Source: Actinomycetes bacterium
GTDB lineage: Bacteria; Actinomycetota; Acidimicrobiia; Acidimicrobiales; JAMCPL01
Direction: 5' to 3'
DNA length: 64,000 bases
Assembly (NCBI GenBank): GCA_021816935.1
Contig: JAKAWR010000004.1
Location: 88,435 to 152,434, forward strand
Positions within the stretch are counted from its first letter, which is position 1. Each line of letters starts with the position of its first letter. The notes under the pieces are model-generated. The model was not told the origin of the DNA. It made no database searches and worked only from the letters and a program-made list of their open reading frames with translations. Shown here piece after piece: positions 25,681 through 33,214 of this stretch. Both the position numbers and the translations under genes were made by a program.

Positions 25681-26583
25681 TTGATCGTCGTCATGCTGGC
25701 TGCCGGTCTGGCGACGCGATACGGAGGGTGCAAGCCTCTTGCGCCGGTGGGACTCGCCGGTGAGGCTCTGGTTGACCTCACCGCCTCCGACGCGTTCCGT
25801 GCCGGGTTCGACCATCTTGTCATTGTCGTCGGTCCTTCCACGGGTCCGGCCATCCGCTACCATGTCCGGCGGCTCTGGCCTGGCGATCTGGACGTTGACT
25901 TCGTCGAGCAGGACGTCCCACTCGGGACGGCCCACGCGGTGCTCTGCGCTGAAGCGGCGCTTCGGGGCCAGGGACCGTTCGCCGTAGTCAATGCCGACGA
26001 CATCTACGGCGAAGCTGCGCTGACGCTCCTGCAGCGGTACCTGAAGGAGTCAGCTGGCCATGGGCTCGTGGCCTATGCGCTGCGCAACACGCTCTCATCC
26101 GACGCCCCGGTTACGAGGGGGGTCTGTTCGTCGGTAGGAGGCGGCAGTCTCGGGGCGGTCACGGAAAGGCGCCTCGTCCGGCGTGAAGCTGATGGGCGCA
26201 TCACGTCGTCGGACGGGTTGGACCCGGTCGAACTCGACCCCGATGTCTTGGTGTCGATGAATCTGTGGGGGTTCGGGCAGTCGATTTTTCCGGCGTTGGA
26301 GTCGGCTGTCGAAGCGTTCCGGCGCCGATCGGGCGCCGGTGCCAGCGGTGCGGCCGGTACGCCACGGCCTGGAGGCCAGAGGAGCGGGGCCGTAGGGTCG
26401 TCCGCCAAGGAGGTGTTGCTGCCTGACGTCGTGGCCGGACTCGTCGGCCAGGGAGAGCCCTTTACCCTGTTGCGCACCGACGAACCTTGCATTGGCGTAA
26501 CGCACGCGAGCGACATACCTTCGGTGACGGCCGCTCTTGCTGAATCCGTATCACTGGGATTGCGACCACAGAATCCCTGGTAG
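25681..26583 (+). CDS. Sugar-nucleotide nucleotidyltransferase family protein
   Basis: A 300-residue NTP-transferase-fold protein. The N-terminus LIVVMLAAGLATRYGGCKPL is the nucleotide-binding loop (LAAGxxxRxG...K). FAVVNADDIYGEAALTLL contains the metal-binding Asp, and LGTAHAVLCAEAAL is typical of sugar-1-phosphate nucleotidyltransferases. The product is uncertain. A Gly/Ala/Arg-rich insert follows residue 215. The TTG start gives the family-like N-terminus; ATG 25693 would cut into the motif. It is on the same strand as KAS III, 49 bp downstream. Confidence 0.8.
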   Translation: MIVVMLAAGLATRYGGCKPLAPVGLAGEALVDLTASDAFRAGFDHLVIVVGPSTGPAIRYHVRRLWPGDLDVDFVEQDVPLGTAHAVLCAEAALRGQGPFAVVNADDIYGEAALTLLQRYLKESAGHGLVAYALRNTLSSDAPVTRGVCSSVGGGSLGAVTERRLVRREADGRITSSDGLDPVELDPDVLVSMNLWGFGQSIFPALESAVEAFRRRSGAGASGAAGTPRPGGQRSGAVGSSAKEVLLPDVVAGLVGQGEPFTLLRTDEPCIGVTHASDIPSVTAALAESVSLGLRPQNPW

Positions 26584-26611
26584 CGGCCCACCTCCCCACA
26601 GGCCCATCTCC

Positions 26612-27892
26612 TTACGGGCCCATCTCCTTACCGAGTTGTGCGGCCAGTTCTCGTCCCCGCGGGTCTCTGAAGGTCTCTGCGGCGATCCGGGCCGCTTCGA
26701 TGCGCTGAGCAGCGGGCCTCGACCCGTCCATTGCCATCGCAACAAGGGGACAGAGCTCGGCCGCACCTTCGGCTCGCAGGCGGGCTGACCATCGGGAGGC
26801 GCTAGGTGCGTCCAGCCGCGAAGCCACACGTGACGCACTGGCGAGGATGGCAAGGCGCTCCTCCCGTCCCGTGAAGAGCTGCCAGGCGCGCTCGAGAAGA
26901 AGATCGGCCGATGCCGGACCGATGTTGAGTGCCTGCGCGACGGCTAGCAGCCGGTTGTCCTTCGCAAGCGCCTTTGCGAGGTCGGCCGACCCGGATACGT
27001 TGCCCGATGCGCACGTGACGATGAAGTCGAAAACGGGAGCGGGAAGGCCCTCTTCCCACTGCGCTTGCCCGGGCCGGCCCTCGTTCATAACGGCCGCGAA
27101 ATGGCCGGCCTCTTCCGGGCGATCGAGCCAGAGCGCAACTTGAACCGCAGATCGCGCCGCGAGCCATTCTACCCGGCTGCCCCGTTCCGCCGCCGCCAGT
27201 ACCTGCCGTAGCTCGTCGAGGGCCGCCTCGAGATCTCCTACGGCCCAGTGTGTGCGTGCGATCTTCAGGAGCGTTGTAGGGTCCGACGGCTCCGGACGGG
27301 AGCCCGACTGCCCGATTGCCTCCAGGTTGCGCAACGCCTTCCTGCGGCTTGCTTCGCGCGAAATTGCGTAACCGAAGTGGGTTATTCGGAGTCCCGGGAT
27401 CGTGGCTGCCTGCAACGGTGCCCCGTCCTTTCCCAGCGGCTCCTCGTGCAGGTCGCCCGCCCAGTTAACGGCCTCCCTCCTGAAGAGGCGGACGGCGGTG
27501 TGGGTCATGATCGGGCCTTGCGCAGTGGGGCTGCCGTGAGCGAGCAGGACATTGTCGATTGGCACCTCGACAGCGTCGACGCCACGGGGGCCAAGTCTCC
27601 TCAGGTACTCGGTGAGGGATGAATCTCCCTCCCAGTGAAACTCCTCGTCAGCGTCGATTGAAAGCACCCATTCCGTCGTGCAATACCCGAGGGAGCGGTT
27701 ACGCGCCCGGGCGAAGCTGCCGTCCCAGTATCCCTCCTCGACGGTTGCGCCGGTGTCCCGAGCGGCGGAGGGAGTGCCGTCCGTCGATCCGGTGTCGTAG
27801 ACGACGATGCCGTCCACGTGGCCTGCCAGTGAGGCGAGGCAGCGCCCGATGTGCGCCGCTTCGTTCAGGGTTATCAGGCATGCCGACAGCAT
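26612..27892 (-). CDS. Family 2 glycosyltransferase with C-terminal helical (TPR-like) region
   Basis: A 426-residue GT-A-fold glycosyltransferase. The N-terminus MLSACLITLNEAAHIGRCL and DGIVVYDTGSTDGT, then EWVLSIDADEEFHW (the DxD-like metal site), define the GT2 group related to SPBc2/SunS-like enzymes. Residues beyond about 220 are helical and resemble TPR repeats (LKIARTHWAVGDLEAALDEL). It acts on unknown acceptors. ATG 27892 has little ribosome-site support. The frame extends to 28141 through low-complexity residues, so a longer form starting near 28099 is possible. Confidence 0.8.
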   Translation of the reverse strand: MLSACLITLNEAAHIGRCLASLAGHVDGIVVYDTGSTDGTPSAARDTGATVEEGYWDGSFARARNRSLGYCTTEWVLSIDADEEFHWEGDSSLTEYLRRLGPRGVDAVEVPIDNVLLAHGSPTAQGPIMTHTAVRLFRREAVNWAGDLHEEPLGKDGAPLQAATIPGLRITHFGYAISREASRRKALRNLEAIGQSGSRPEPSDPTTLLKIARTHWAVGDLEAALDELRQVLAAAERGSRVEWLAARSAVQVALWLDRPEEAGHFAAVMNEGRPGQAQWEEGLPAPVFDFIVTCASGNVSGSADLAKALAKDNRLLAVAQALNIGPASADLLLERAWQLFTGREERLAILASASRVASRLDAPSASRWSARLRAEGAAELCPLVAMAMDGSRPAAQRIEAARIAAETFRDPRGRELAAQLGKEMGP

Positions 27893-28088
27893 GGCAACGC
27901 CCACGCCGGTCGTGGTCGCGCTGCCTACTTCGCTGAGGACGTTCAGGGTGCCTCCCCTGGAGCCGCCGGGGCGCGCGGGCGCGATTGAACCATGACCGGG
28001 ACCGGCATCCGGCCGGCCGCCGGCGCCTGCCGCTGCACCTTGCCCCCTGATCCGGCTACTGCCACTCCTCTTACCGCTCCTCCGCGCG

Positions 28089-28376
28089 TCAGCGGACATG
28101 AAACGCCTCCTCGCCTGACACCGCCTCCTCGGTGACGGCAAAATCCCGGACAGCAGCGAGCGGAGGTCCCCCGGTAATCATCGGCACAGCCCTCTCCACC
28201 GCATCGCGTTCACCCTCCAGAACCACCTCGACCCTGCCGTCGTCAAGATTGCGTACCCAGCCGCGAAGTCGCATCGACCTGCCTATGCGCAGGCACCATG
28301 CCCGGTAGCCCACGGCGTGGACACGGCCTCGTACAACGATGTGCTTCCGGACCAAATTGCATTCCGAGCCGCTCAT
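28089..28376 (-). CDS. acyP: Acylphosphatase
   Basis: A small (95-residue) enzyme that hydrolyses acyl phosphates. The active-site arginine and phosphate loop are in VVRGRVHAVGYRAWCLRIG and the catalytic asparagine is in RGWVRNLDDGRVEVVLEGE, in the usual order. The frame starts at 28391, but ATG 28376 fits the family length. It is divergent from dxs with about 230 bp between starts. The GT2 gene lies downstream on the same strand. Confidence 0.9.
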   Translation of the reverse strand: MSGSECNLVRKHIVVRGRVHAVGYRAWCLRIGRSMRLRGWVRNLDDGRVEVVLEGERDAVERAVPMITGGPPLAAVRDFAVTEEAVSGEEAFHVR

Positions 28377-28605
28377 AGGTTGTCGCCCCATCGTAGCCTC
28401 AGCGTGGGCCGGCGGCGGGGCCGCTGTCGCGTGCGGCGACTCGCTTTAGCATCTGTCGAGCGCTAACCTGGTAACCGACCGGATTACAAACGTAGAGCCG
28501 GCGCTACTGCCCGCACGCGGTGGAGGATGCGGGCGAGGATACACGGATCGCGCTGGTCGAATGCGGGAACCTTGCGATCCGTTATGTTCCCGCCGAAAGA
28601 CGCTG

Positions 28606-31104
28606 ATGCTGGAAAGGATTGACAAGCCGGAGGATCTGGCAGCACTGAGCAGCACTGAGCTGGCTGCGCTTGCGCAGGAGATTCGTAATGTCATCGTCAC
28701 GACCGTTCTCACGACAGGTGGCCATCTCGGCTCCAACCTCGGCGTGGTCGAGCTGAGCATTGCGCTTCACAGGGTTTTCCGCTCTCCCGACGACGTCCTG
28801 CTGTTCGACACAGGTCACCAGGCTTACGCCCACAAGTTGCTCACGGGAAGGTCGAAGGCATTCGATACCCTGCGCCAGCCCGGGGGACTGTCAGGCTATC
28901 CTTCGCGCGCCGAGTCGCAACATGACTGGATCGAGAACTCTCATGCGTCAACCGGACTCTCCTACGCACATGGCCTCGCCTCGGCTTTCCGGATCACCGG
29001 GCAGGACAGGCGAGTAGTCGCCGTCGTCGGGGATGGTGCTCTGACGGGTGGGATGGCATATGAGGCCCTGAACAACATCGGCCATTCACAGGAGAGGGTG
29101 CTGGTCGTCTTCAATGACAACGGCAGGTCCTATGCTCCGACGATATCGAAGCTTTCGCTGGGCATTACTTCATTGAGGCTCTCTCCGGCGTACGTAAAGG
29201 CGCGCGAAACCGCCCGGCGGGTGATGCGGGAATTGCCGGGGATCGGGGAGCTCACATACGGGTCGGCTCACAGGATCGTATCGGCAGTGCGGGAGTTGGC
29301 GGCACCGCACAGGTTTTTCGAGGCGCTCGGTATCCGGTATGCGGGTCCGATCTCTGGAGCGGACATTCCCCAGCTCGAAGAGGCCCTTTCCCGGGCCGCT
29401 CAATGGACCGGTCCAATGCTTCTTCACGTAATGACCGTCAAGGGTAGCGGCTACCGGCCTGCCGAGGAGGATGACATCCAGCGGCTTCACGACGTGAAGC
29501 CGCCCAAGCGCCAGTTCCCGATCCCCGGAACGGTGGCTGCACGCGTGGGCACCAACGGCGGCGGCGGAGCAGCAGGCGGCAGTGCCGGGTTGCCCGGCGG
29601 CAATGAAATAGAGGGAGCGCCTTCCAGGGGCGGTCCGGGTGATCGCGAAAGCGATGGCGTGGCCGAGGTCCCTGCGGCCACATATACCGAGGCTTTTAGC
29701 CGGGCGCTACTTGGAGCGGCCCGCCAGGACGATCGCATCGTTGCCGTTACCGCAGCCATGCCAGGACCGACCGGGCTCTTGCCTTTCGAGGATGAGTTCC
29801 CTCAGCGTTTCTTCGATGTCGGTATCGCAGAAGAGCACGCGCTGACAGCTGCAGCCGGCATGGCAATGGCCGGACTGAAGCCGGTTGTCGCCGTCTACTC
29901 TACTTTCTTCTCGCGGGCTTTCGATCAGGCGAACCTGGACATCTCGTTACACCGGCTACCAGTGGTTCTCGTGCTCGACAGGGCGGGGGTCACTGGTGAC
30001 GACGGGCCCTCCCACAACGGCGTTTACGACCTGGCGCTGCTTACGACCATACCGGGGATGACCGTCTTCGCACCTTCGTCTGCCGAAGAGGTGGCGCCGA
30101 TGCTGGAAGAGGCGCTCTCACTCGACGGTCCAAGCGCGATCCGCTTTCCCAAGACCCAGCCTGCCCATGCAACTTCACCGGCGGAGGTGGGCAGCGGGAT
30201 TCAGGCGAGGAAGGTTGTCGCGGCGGCGGATGGGCGGCGAGATATTTGCATACTGGCCGTAGGCAAGATGCTCGCTCCTGCCGTCGCGGCAGCCGGCGCC
30301 CTTTCCCTGGAAGATCTCGATGTTGAGGTGTGGGACGTACGGGTGGTCGCTCCGCCCGACCTCGAGATGCTTGCAGCCGCATCCGGCTTCAAGATGGTCG
30401 TCACCGTTGAGGACGGTACTCGGTGGGGTGGTGCCGGAATGTATCTGTACCAGAGCATGTCAGATCTGGTGTTTAGAGCCTCAGCGGATAGGGATCTCGG
30501 GCAAAGTAGCGCTTCGCCGCTCCTTCCTTTCGGCAGTACAGCGGACCGCCTCACCTACCAGGCGTCGCATCGCTGCGTTGGGGAATCGAGCTTCGCCATG
30601 CCTTCCACGCAAACGTTCACCGGACGTTTGCGTGGTCAGGCGCTCCAGCCTGCCTCTCCTCCTCCTCCTCCTCCTCCTCCTCCTCCTTGCCCTACTCGCC
30701 TGGATGAACTACTCCCTGATCCAACCTCCCTATCCGCTGAGGCTCTTAGAGGTCATCCAGGTGCGTTGCCTGTACATCTGTGTCTCGGCATCCCGAGGGA
30801 GCACCTGCGCCAATCCCATCCCGACAGCCTGCTTGCGTCGCTTGGCTTGTCGGCCGAGGGGTTAGCAGGCTCAATCGGGCGGGCTGCGCAACGGCTCGGT
30901 ATCGGTACCGGTGCCGGTGACGACGCGGGTGCCGGTGACGACGCGGGTGCCGGTGCGGTGGTCGGCGCTCATCACTCCCTCCCGCCGACCGGACCCACCA
31001 ACCAGGCTGATAGCGAGAGCGTACTCTCGACACCCCCTCCCTCCGCACCTGCCGCCCCCGCCAGACCCACCACCCCCACCACCCCTGCGTCCGCCGGCCT
31101 GTAA
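28606..31104 (+). CDS. dxs: 1-deoxy-D-xylulose-5-phosphate synthase carrying an in-frame mobile-element insert
   Basis: First enzyme of the MEP isoprenoid pathway (pyruvate + glyceraldehyde-3-phosphate), using thiamine diphosphate. The ThDP motif is GDGALTGGMAYEALNNIGHS with NDN, and DRAGVTGDDGPSHNGVYDLALL is typical of DXS. It is 832 residues against about 630 usually. Three additions explain this: a Gly-rich linker near residues 310-350, a 91-residue insert at about residues 623-714 encoded by the repeat element at 30476-30745, and a low-complexity C-terminal tail. After the insert the conserved C-terminal block resumes (HLCLGIPREHLRQSHPDSLL). The element plus target duplication is 273 bp and contains no stop, so the frame is kept. 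The start ATG 28606 fits the family N-terminus (LERIDKPEDLAAL). Confidence 0.92.
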   Translation: MLERIDKPEDLAALSSTELAALAQEIRNVIVTTVLTTGGHLGSNLGVVELSIALHRVFRSPDDVLLFDTGHQAYAHKLLTGRSKAFDTLRQPGGLSGYPSRAESQHDWIENSHASTGLSYAHGLASAFRITGQDRRVVAVVGDGALTGGMAYEALNNIGHSQERVLVVFNDNGRSYAPTISKLSLGITSLRLSPAYVKARETARRVMRELPGIGELTYGSAHRIVSAVRELAAPHRFFEALGIRYAGPISGADIPQLEEALSRAAQWTGPMLLHVMTVKGSGYRPAEEDDIQRLHDVKPPKRQFPIPGTVAARVGTNGGGGAAGGSAGLPGGNEIEGAPSRGGPGDRESDGVAEVPAATYTEAFSRALLGAARQDDRIVAVTAAMPGPTGLLPFEDEFPQRFFDVGIAEEHALTAAAGMAMAGLKPVVAVYSTFFSRAFDQANLDISLHRLPVVLVLDRAGVTGDDGPSHNGVYDLALLTTIPGMTVFAPSSAEEVAPMLEEALSLDGPSAIRFPKTQPAHATSPAEVGSGIQARKVVAAADGRRDICILAVGKMLAPAVAAAGALSLEDLDVEVWDVRVVAPPDLEMLAAASGFKMVVTVEDGTRWGGAGMYLYQSMSDLVFRASADRDLGQSSASPLLPFGSTADRLTYQASHRCVGESSFAMPSTQTFTGRLRGQALQPASPPPPPPPPPPCPTRLDELLPDPTSLSAEALRGHPGALPVHLCLGIPREHLRQSHPDSLLASLGLSAEGLAGSIGRAAQRLGIGTGAGDDAGAGDDAGAGAVVGAHHSLPPTGPTNQADSESVLSTPPPSAPAAPARPTTPTTPASAGL
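30476..30745 (-). mobile_element. Full-length GAGCCTCAGCGG MITE-like element inside dxs (270 bp)
   Basis: Perfect 19-bp terminal inverted repeats (30476-30494 and 30727-30745) are flanked by TTA on both sides (30473-30475 and 30746-30748), a 3-bp target duplication. The interior holds a degenerate hairpin arm near 30500-30520, a 12-bp perfect stem CCACGCAAACGT / ACGTTTGCGTGG (30605-30616 and 30624-30635), and ten CCT triplets (30658-30687). It has no transposase. Orientation is opposite to the copies at 48508 and 48783. Confidence 0.92.
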
Positions 31105-31108
31105 GTGC

Positions 31109-32263
31109 TCACCCGGCCAAGCCGGCGAGCACGCGATCGCACTCGGCAGTGAAGCGTGTGATGTCTGCTTCTGTCGTCCGCCATCCGACGGATAGCCTGA
31201 GCACCGTGTCGCCGTCGATCGCGAGGTGCCCGAAAACTTCCGAAGGGACGAACGCCTCGGATGAGCAGGATGACCCGGAGTGCACCGAGACACCCCGACC
31301 GTCGAGCCCGATGAGCACGGCCTCCGCACGCAGCTTCATTGTGGAGAGGAGCGTGACGTTCGGGAGGCCGGCCGCACTCGCGAGCAGCACCTCCAGCCCG
31401 CTACTCGCCTCAGCGTGGCAGCGGAGTGCATGTGAGAGGGAACGGTACCGTTCCAGCTCCTTCCCGGCGAGATCCCCCTGGCCGAGAAGGCCGGCAAGCG
31501 CTCCCATGCCGACGATCGCTGCCGTGTTCTCGAAGCCCGCCCGCCTCGCCCGCTCCTGCTCCGCTCCGAGGATCAGTCCCTTTACCCGCCGAGGTCCGGG
31601 GGCGAGCAGCAGCCCCGCACCGGCGGGACCGCCTGCCTTGTGCGCTGTGACCGAGACGTAATCCGCGGCAATCACATCGTCGTAGGAGGCAAGGTAGCCG
31701 AATGCTGCGCAGGCGTCCACGAGGCAGGCCACTCCCCGGTCACGGCAGAGATCGAGGATCTCGCGCACCGGTTGGACAACGCCGGTATCGTGGTTGGCAG
31801 CCTGGCACGCGACGAAGGCGACCTCTTCGCCGCGGGCTTGCAAACGTTCCATTAGGTGTCCCAGCGCCCCCAGGTCCGGAGTGACCGATGTGCGATCCAC
31901 TGGGACCTCCGTTACCCTTGAGGCCCACCGCTCTGCTGCCTTGCGAACAGAGGAGTGGTCCAGCGCTGAGACGATGACCGTTCCGTCCGGGCAGTCGCGG
32001 CAAGCGCTGTAGACGGCGAGGTTGTTGGCTTCGGTGCCACTCGAGGTGAAGGTAACAGAGCGCCCGGGAACGCCGAAAAGCCCGGCAACAGACTCCCTGG
32101 CGCGCTCGATGGTCTCCCTCGCCTCAATTGCCTCACGGTACGGGCGGGAAGGGTCGCCGAGTACGCCGGCGTCGAGGTTCTCCTGGATGGAAGTGCGGAC
32201 TTCCAGACGCATAGGCGCACCGGAGAGGTAGTCGAGGTAGGCTCGTCCGCTGGCTTCGCTCAT
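31109..32263 (-). CDS. Cysteine desulfurase (NifS/IscS-like)
   Basis: PLP enzyme that takes sulfur from cysteine for Fe-S or thio-cofactor synthesis; 384 residues. The PLP lysine is in YVSVTAHKAGGPAGAGLLLAP, the PLP-contact region is in FTSSGTEANNLAVYSACRDC, and the active cysteine is in VHSGSSCSSEAF. The start ATG 32263 is correct for the family (YLDYLSGAPMR). It lies back to back with mrp: the two start regions overlap, so the promoters must lie within each other's coding sequence or leader. It ends 5 bp from the dxs stop. Confidence 0.9.
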   Translation of the reverse strand: MSEASGRAYLDYLSGAPMRLEVRTSIQENLDAGVLGDPSRPYREAIEARETIERARESVAGLFGVPGRSVTFTSSGTEANNLAVYSACRDCPDGTVIVSALDHSSVRKAAERWASRVTEVPVDRTSVTPDLGALGHLMERLQARGEEVAFVACQAANHDTGVVQPVREILDLCRDRGVACLVDACAAFGYLASYDDVIAADYVSVTAHKAGGPAGAGLLLAPGPRRVKGLILGAEQERARRAGFENTAAIVGMGALAGLLGQGDLAGKELERYRSLSHALRCHAEASSGLEVLLASAAGLPNVTLLSTMKLRAEAVLIGLDGRGVSVHSGSSCSSEAFVPSEVFGHLAIDGDTVLRLSVGWRTTEADITRFTAECDRVLAGLAG

Positions 32264-32282
32264 GGGCAATAGGATAAGGGCT

Positions 32283-33113
32283 ATGGACGATTCCGGCAAC
32301 GGATCGAGGAAAATCCTGGATCGAGACTCATCTACCCGTGTTATCGGCGTCATGTCGGGCAAGGGAGGAGTAGGGAAGTCGACTGTGGCGGTGAACCTCG
32401 CCGCTGCGATGAAAGACCAGGCGAAGGAGGTGGCGATCCTTGATGCCGACATCTACGGATTCAGCATTCCGACCCTGATGGGGGCGTCACGGGAGGAACT
32501 CAAACCGGGGAGGACCGAAGGTGTCGTGGTCCCGCCGGCACCGTTCGGTATTAGCTGCGTCTCGCTCGGGATGTTCGTAGAGGAGGGTACGCCGGTGATC
32601 TGGCGTGGTCCGATGCTCGACGGGGTCCTGCAGCAGTTCCTGGGCGACATCGATTGGGGCGAGCCGGAGGTCCTGGTAATTGACCTGCCCCCTGGCACCG
32701 GAGACGTGCTCTTATCGCTGGCTCAGCGTCTCCCGCGGATGGAGGTGGTGCTCGTAACCACGCCGCACCCGGCGGCGCAGGCGATCGCGGGCCTTGCAGG
32801 GGCCGCAGTCAAGAAGCTGAAGCTACCGTTGAGAGGTGTAGTGGAGAACATGTCCCGGTTCACCTGCGACTCCGGTGAGCAGCACTTCCTGTTCGGGCGT
32901 GGGGGTGGCGCTTCGCTTGCGGCGCAGTTCGGCGTTCCACTTCTCGCCAGCATTCCCTTCGTGCCCTTCGACGCGGTAGACGGGACGTGCGCACCTCCGT
33001 TGGCATTTTCCGATCCGGGAAGTGAAGCGGCTGGTACCTACCGGGACCTTGCCTCGAAGCTTCTCGAGGTAGGCAGGCCCCGCGTCTACCACCCGGGACT
33101 CGCGCTGAAATAG
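32283..33113 (+). CDS. mrp: Mrp/NBP35 family Fe-S carrier ATPase
   Basis: P-loop ATPase that carries and delivers Fe-S clusters; 276 residues. The deviant Walker A is MSGKGGVGKSTVAVNLAAAM, followed by ILDADIYGFSIPTLMG and VLVIDLPPGTGDVLLSLAQRLP. In RGVVENMSRFTCDSGEQHFL only one cysteine of the usual CxxC pair is apparent. It lacks the N-terminal DUF59 domain of longer Mrp proteins. ATG 32283 has AGGATAAGGG upstream and is preferred to ATG 32262. Context with the cysteine desulfurase supports Fe-S assembly. Confidence 0.9.
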   Translation: MDDSGNGSRKILDRDSSTRVIGVMSGKGGVGKSTVAVNLAAAMKDQAKEVAILDADIYGFSIPTLMGASREELKPGRTEGVVVPPAPFGISCVSLGMFVEEGTPVIWRGPMLDGVLQQFLGDIDWGEPEVLVIDLPPGTGDVLLSLAQRLPRMEVVLVTTPHPAAQAIAGLAGAAVKKLKLPLRGVVENMSRFTCDSGEQHFLFGRGGGASLAAQFGVPLLASIPFVPFDAVDGTCAPPLAFSDPGSEAAGTYRDLASKLLEVGRPRVYHPGLALK

Positions 33114-33199
33114 TACCGGCGGGCGGTATCACCGGTCGGCTTGACGGGGCTGTAGAAGCTGGACGACCGGGAGCCCCACGCTGAAATAGCACCGGTGGG
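33103..33199. repeat. Duplicated segment at and after the mrp stop codon
   Basis: CGCTGAAATAGTACCGGCGGG (33103-33123) recurs as CGCTGAAATAGCACCGGTGGG (33179-33199), 19 of 21 identical. The first copy includes the mrp stop codon. The second lies just upstream of the GH31 3' end. Confidence 0.55.
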
Positions 33200-33214
33200 A
33201 ACGGCAGGGATCCG

